Source: Ophiothrix spiculata
Lineage: Eukaryota; Echinodermata; Ophiuroidea; Amphilepidida; Ophiotrichidae
Assembly (NCBI GenBank): GCA_000969725.1
Contig: JXSR01S060935.1
Strand: one strand, 5' to 3'
Length of the DNA: 38,964 nucleotides
Shown: positions 38,475-38,964 of the stretch, piece by piece
Numbering within the stretch: position 1 is the first letter of the stretch
Layout: every line of letters begins with the position of its first letter
Translations under genes and position numbers: made by a program
Notes under the pieces: model-generated
What the model was told of the DNA's origin: nothing
The model's database searches: none
What the model saw: the letters and a program-made list of their open reading frames with translations, nothing else

Positions 38475-38964
38475 GTAAGTCAATCAGATTCACCTGTAAA
38501 CACCGGGGGTTGGGTGGGGGTATGGAGAGGTTGGGGGTTTCACGATGTATGAAGGCTAGAGAATGCTACTTGAAGCTTTGGATGAATTAGAGCTGGCGTT
38601 CTCTCATTTGATGTAAGTCAATAAGATTCACACGTAAACACCGGGGGTGGGGTATGGAGGGGTGGGGGGTTCCCTGATGCATGAAGGTGAGAGAATGCTA
38701 CTGGAAGCTTTGGATGAGCTAGAGCTGGCCTTCTCTCATCCCGATGTAAGTCAATAAGATTCACCCGTAAACACCAGGGATTGGGTGGGGGTATGGAGGG
38801 GTTGGGGGTTCCACGATGTATGAAGGCTAGAGAATGCTACTAGAAGCTTTGGATGAATTAGAGCTAGCGTTCTCTCATCCCGATGTAAGTCAAAAAGATT
38901 CACTCGTAAACACCGGGGATTGGATGGGGGTAAGGAGGGGTCGGGGTTCCCTGATATATGAAGG
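38475..38964 (+). repeat. Three tandem partial copies of ACC exon 11 with donor, continuing past the window
   Basis: Exon-like parts begin near 38551, 38683 and 38822; spacings including the real exon are 139, 132 and 139 bp. Each has GAATGCTACT..GAAGCTTTGG through the GTAAGTCA donor and a G-rich tail with TAAACACC. The second unit downstream encodes the same peptide as the exon with only synonymous changes. The first and third share a TAG and other differences, so the units alternate A-B-A-B. No acceptor precedes any copy. Confidence 0.93.

Larger units (their letters stand above)
37125..38306 (+). other. ACC intron 10
   Basis: A 1.18-kb phase-0 intron almost wholly made of repeats: two damaged copies of exon 10 (one split by a hAT-like MITE) and a nested foldback pair at 37757-38255. 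Confidence 0.8.

Noticed and set aside
38686..38752. Intact-looking copy of the exon 11 end as an alternative last part of the exon
   Set aside because: No acceptor precedes it, and in-frame stops lie between the real exon and this copy; only its donor is intact.

Overview
The window is a stretch of an animal nuclear genome. It is AT-rich, has long introns with GT...AG boundaries, and is packed with small foldback DNA transposons (MITEs), tRNA-like elements and non-LTR retrotransposon fragments. The single recognisable gene, on the + strand, is the middle of a cytosolic-type acetyl-CoA carboxylase (ACC; ACACA/ACACB orthologue). Eleven confident exons (472-38474) join without a frameshift into about 478 codons of the non-catalytic central region between the biotin-carrier and carboxyltransferase domains. 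An optional 24-nt exon lies at 12126-12149. The protein reads as an animal ACC; an invertebrate deuterostome such as an echinoderm or hemichordate is my guess from the gene and repeat style, not a proof. The 5' and 3' ends of the gene lie outside the window.

Layout: exon 1 (472-685); intron 1 with two MITEs and three partial copies of the next exon; exon 2 (2721-2948); intron 2 with a 1.65-kb, 30-bp minisatellite; exons 3 (5866-5955) and 4 (7602-7720); an 8.5-kb intron with foldback elements, LINE fragments and the candidate microexon; exon 5 (16230-16364), followed by four partial copies of itself; exons 6 (17437-17515) and 7 (17673-17723); a 16.2-kb intron with many MITEs, a 111-bp tandem array holding the only assembly gap (Ns 24846-25085), three TTAA-bounded tRNA-like elements and a 61-bp minisatellite; then exons 8 (33913-34026), 9 (36054-36152), 10 (36987-37124) and 11 (38307-38474).

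The most unusual signal is that five of the eleven exons are accompanied in the adjacent intron by tandem partial copies spanning an exon/intron boundary. The better preserved copies differ from the true exon almost only at synonymous sites. Two separate minisatellites each carry a pol III B-box-like motif in every unit, and one can be traced to the tRNA-like elements in the same window. The ACC regulatory loop is split over small exons, including the possible counterpart of the alternatively spliced 24-nt exon of vertebrate ACC1. No RNA genes, CRISPR arrays, viral genes or complete transposase genes were recognised.
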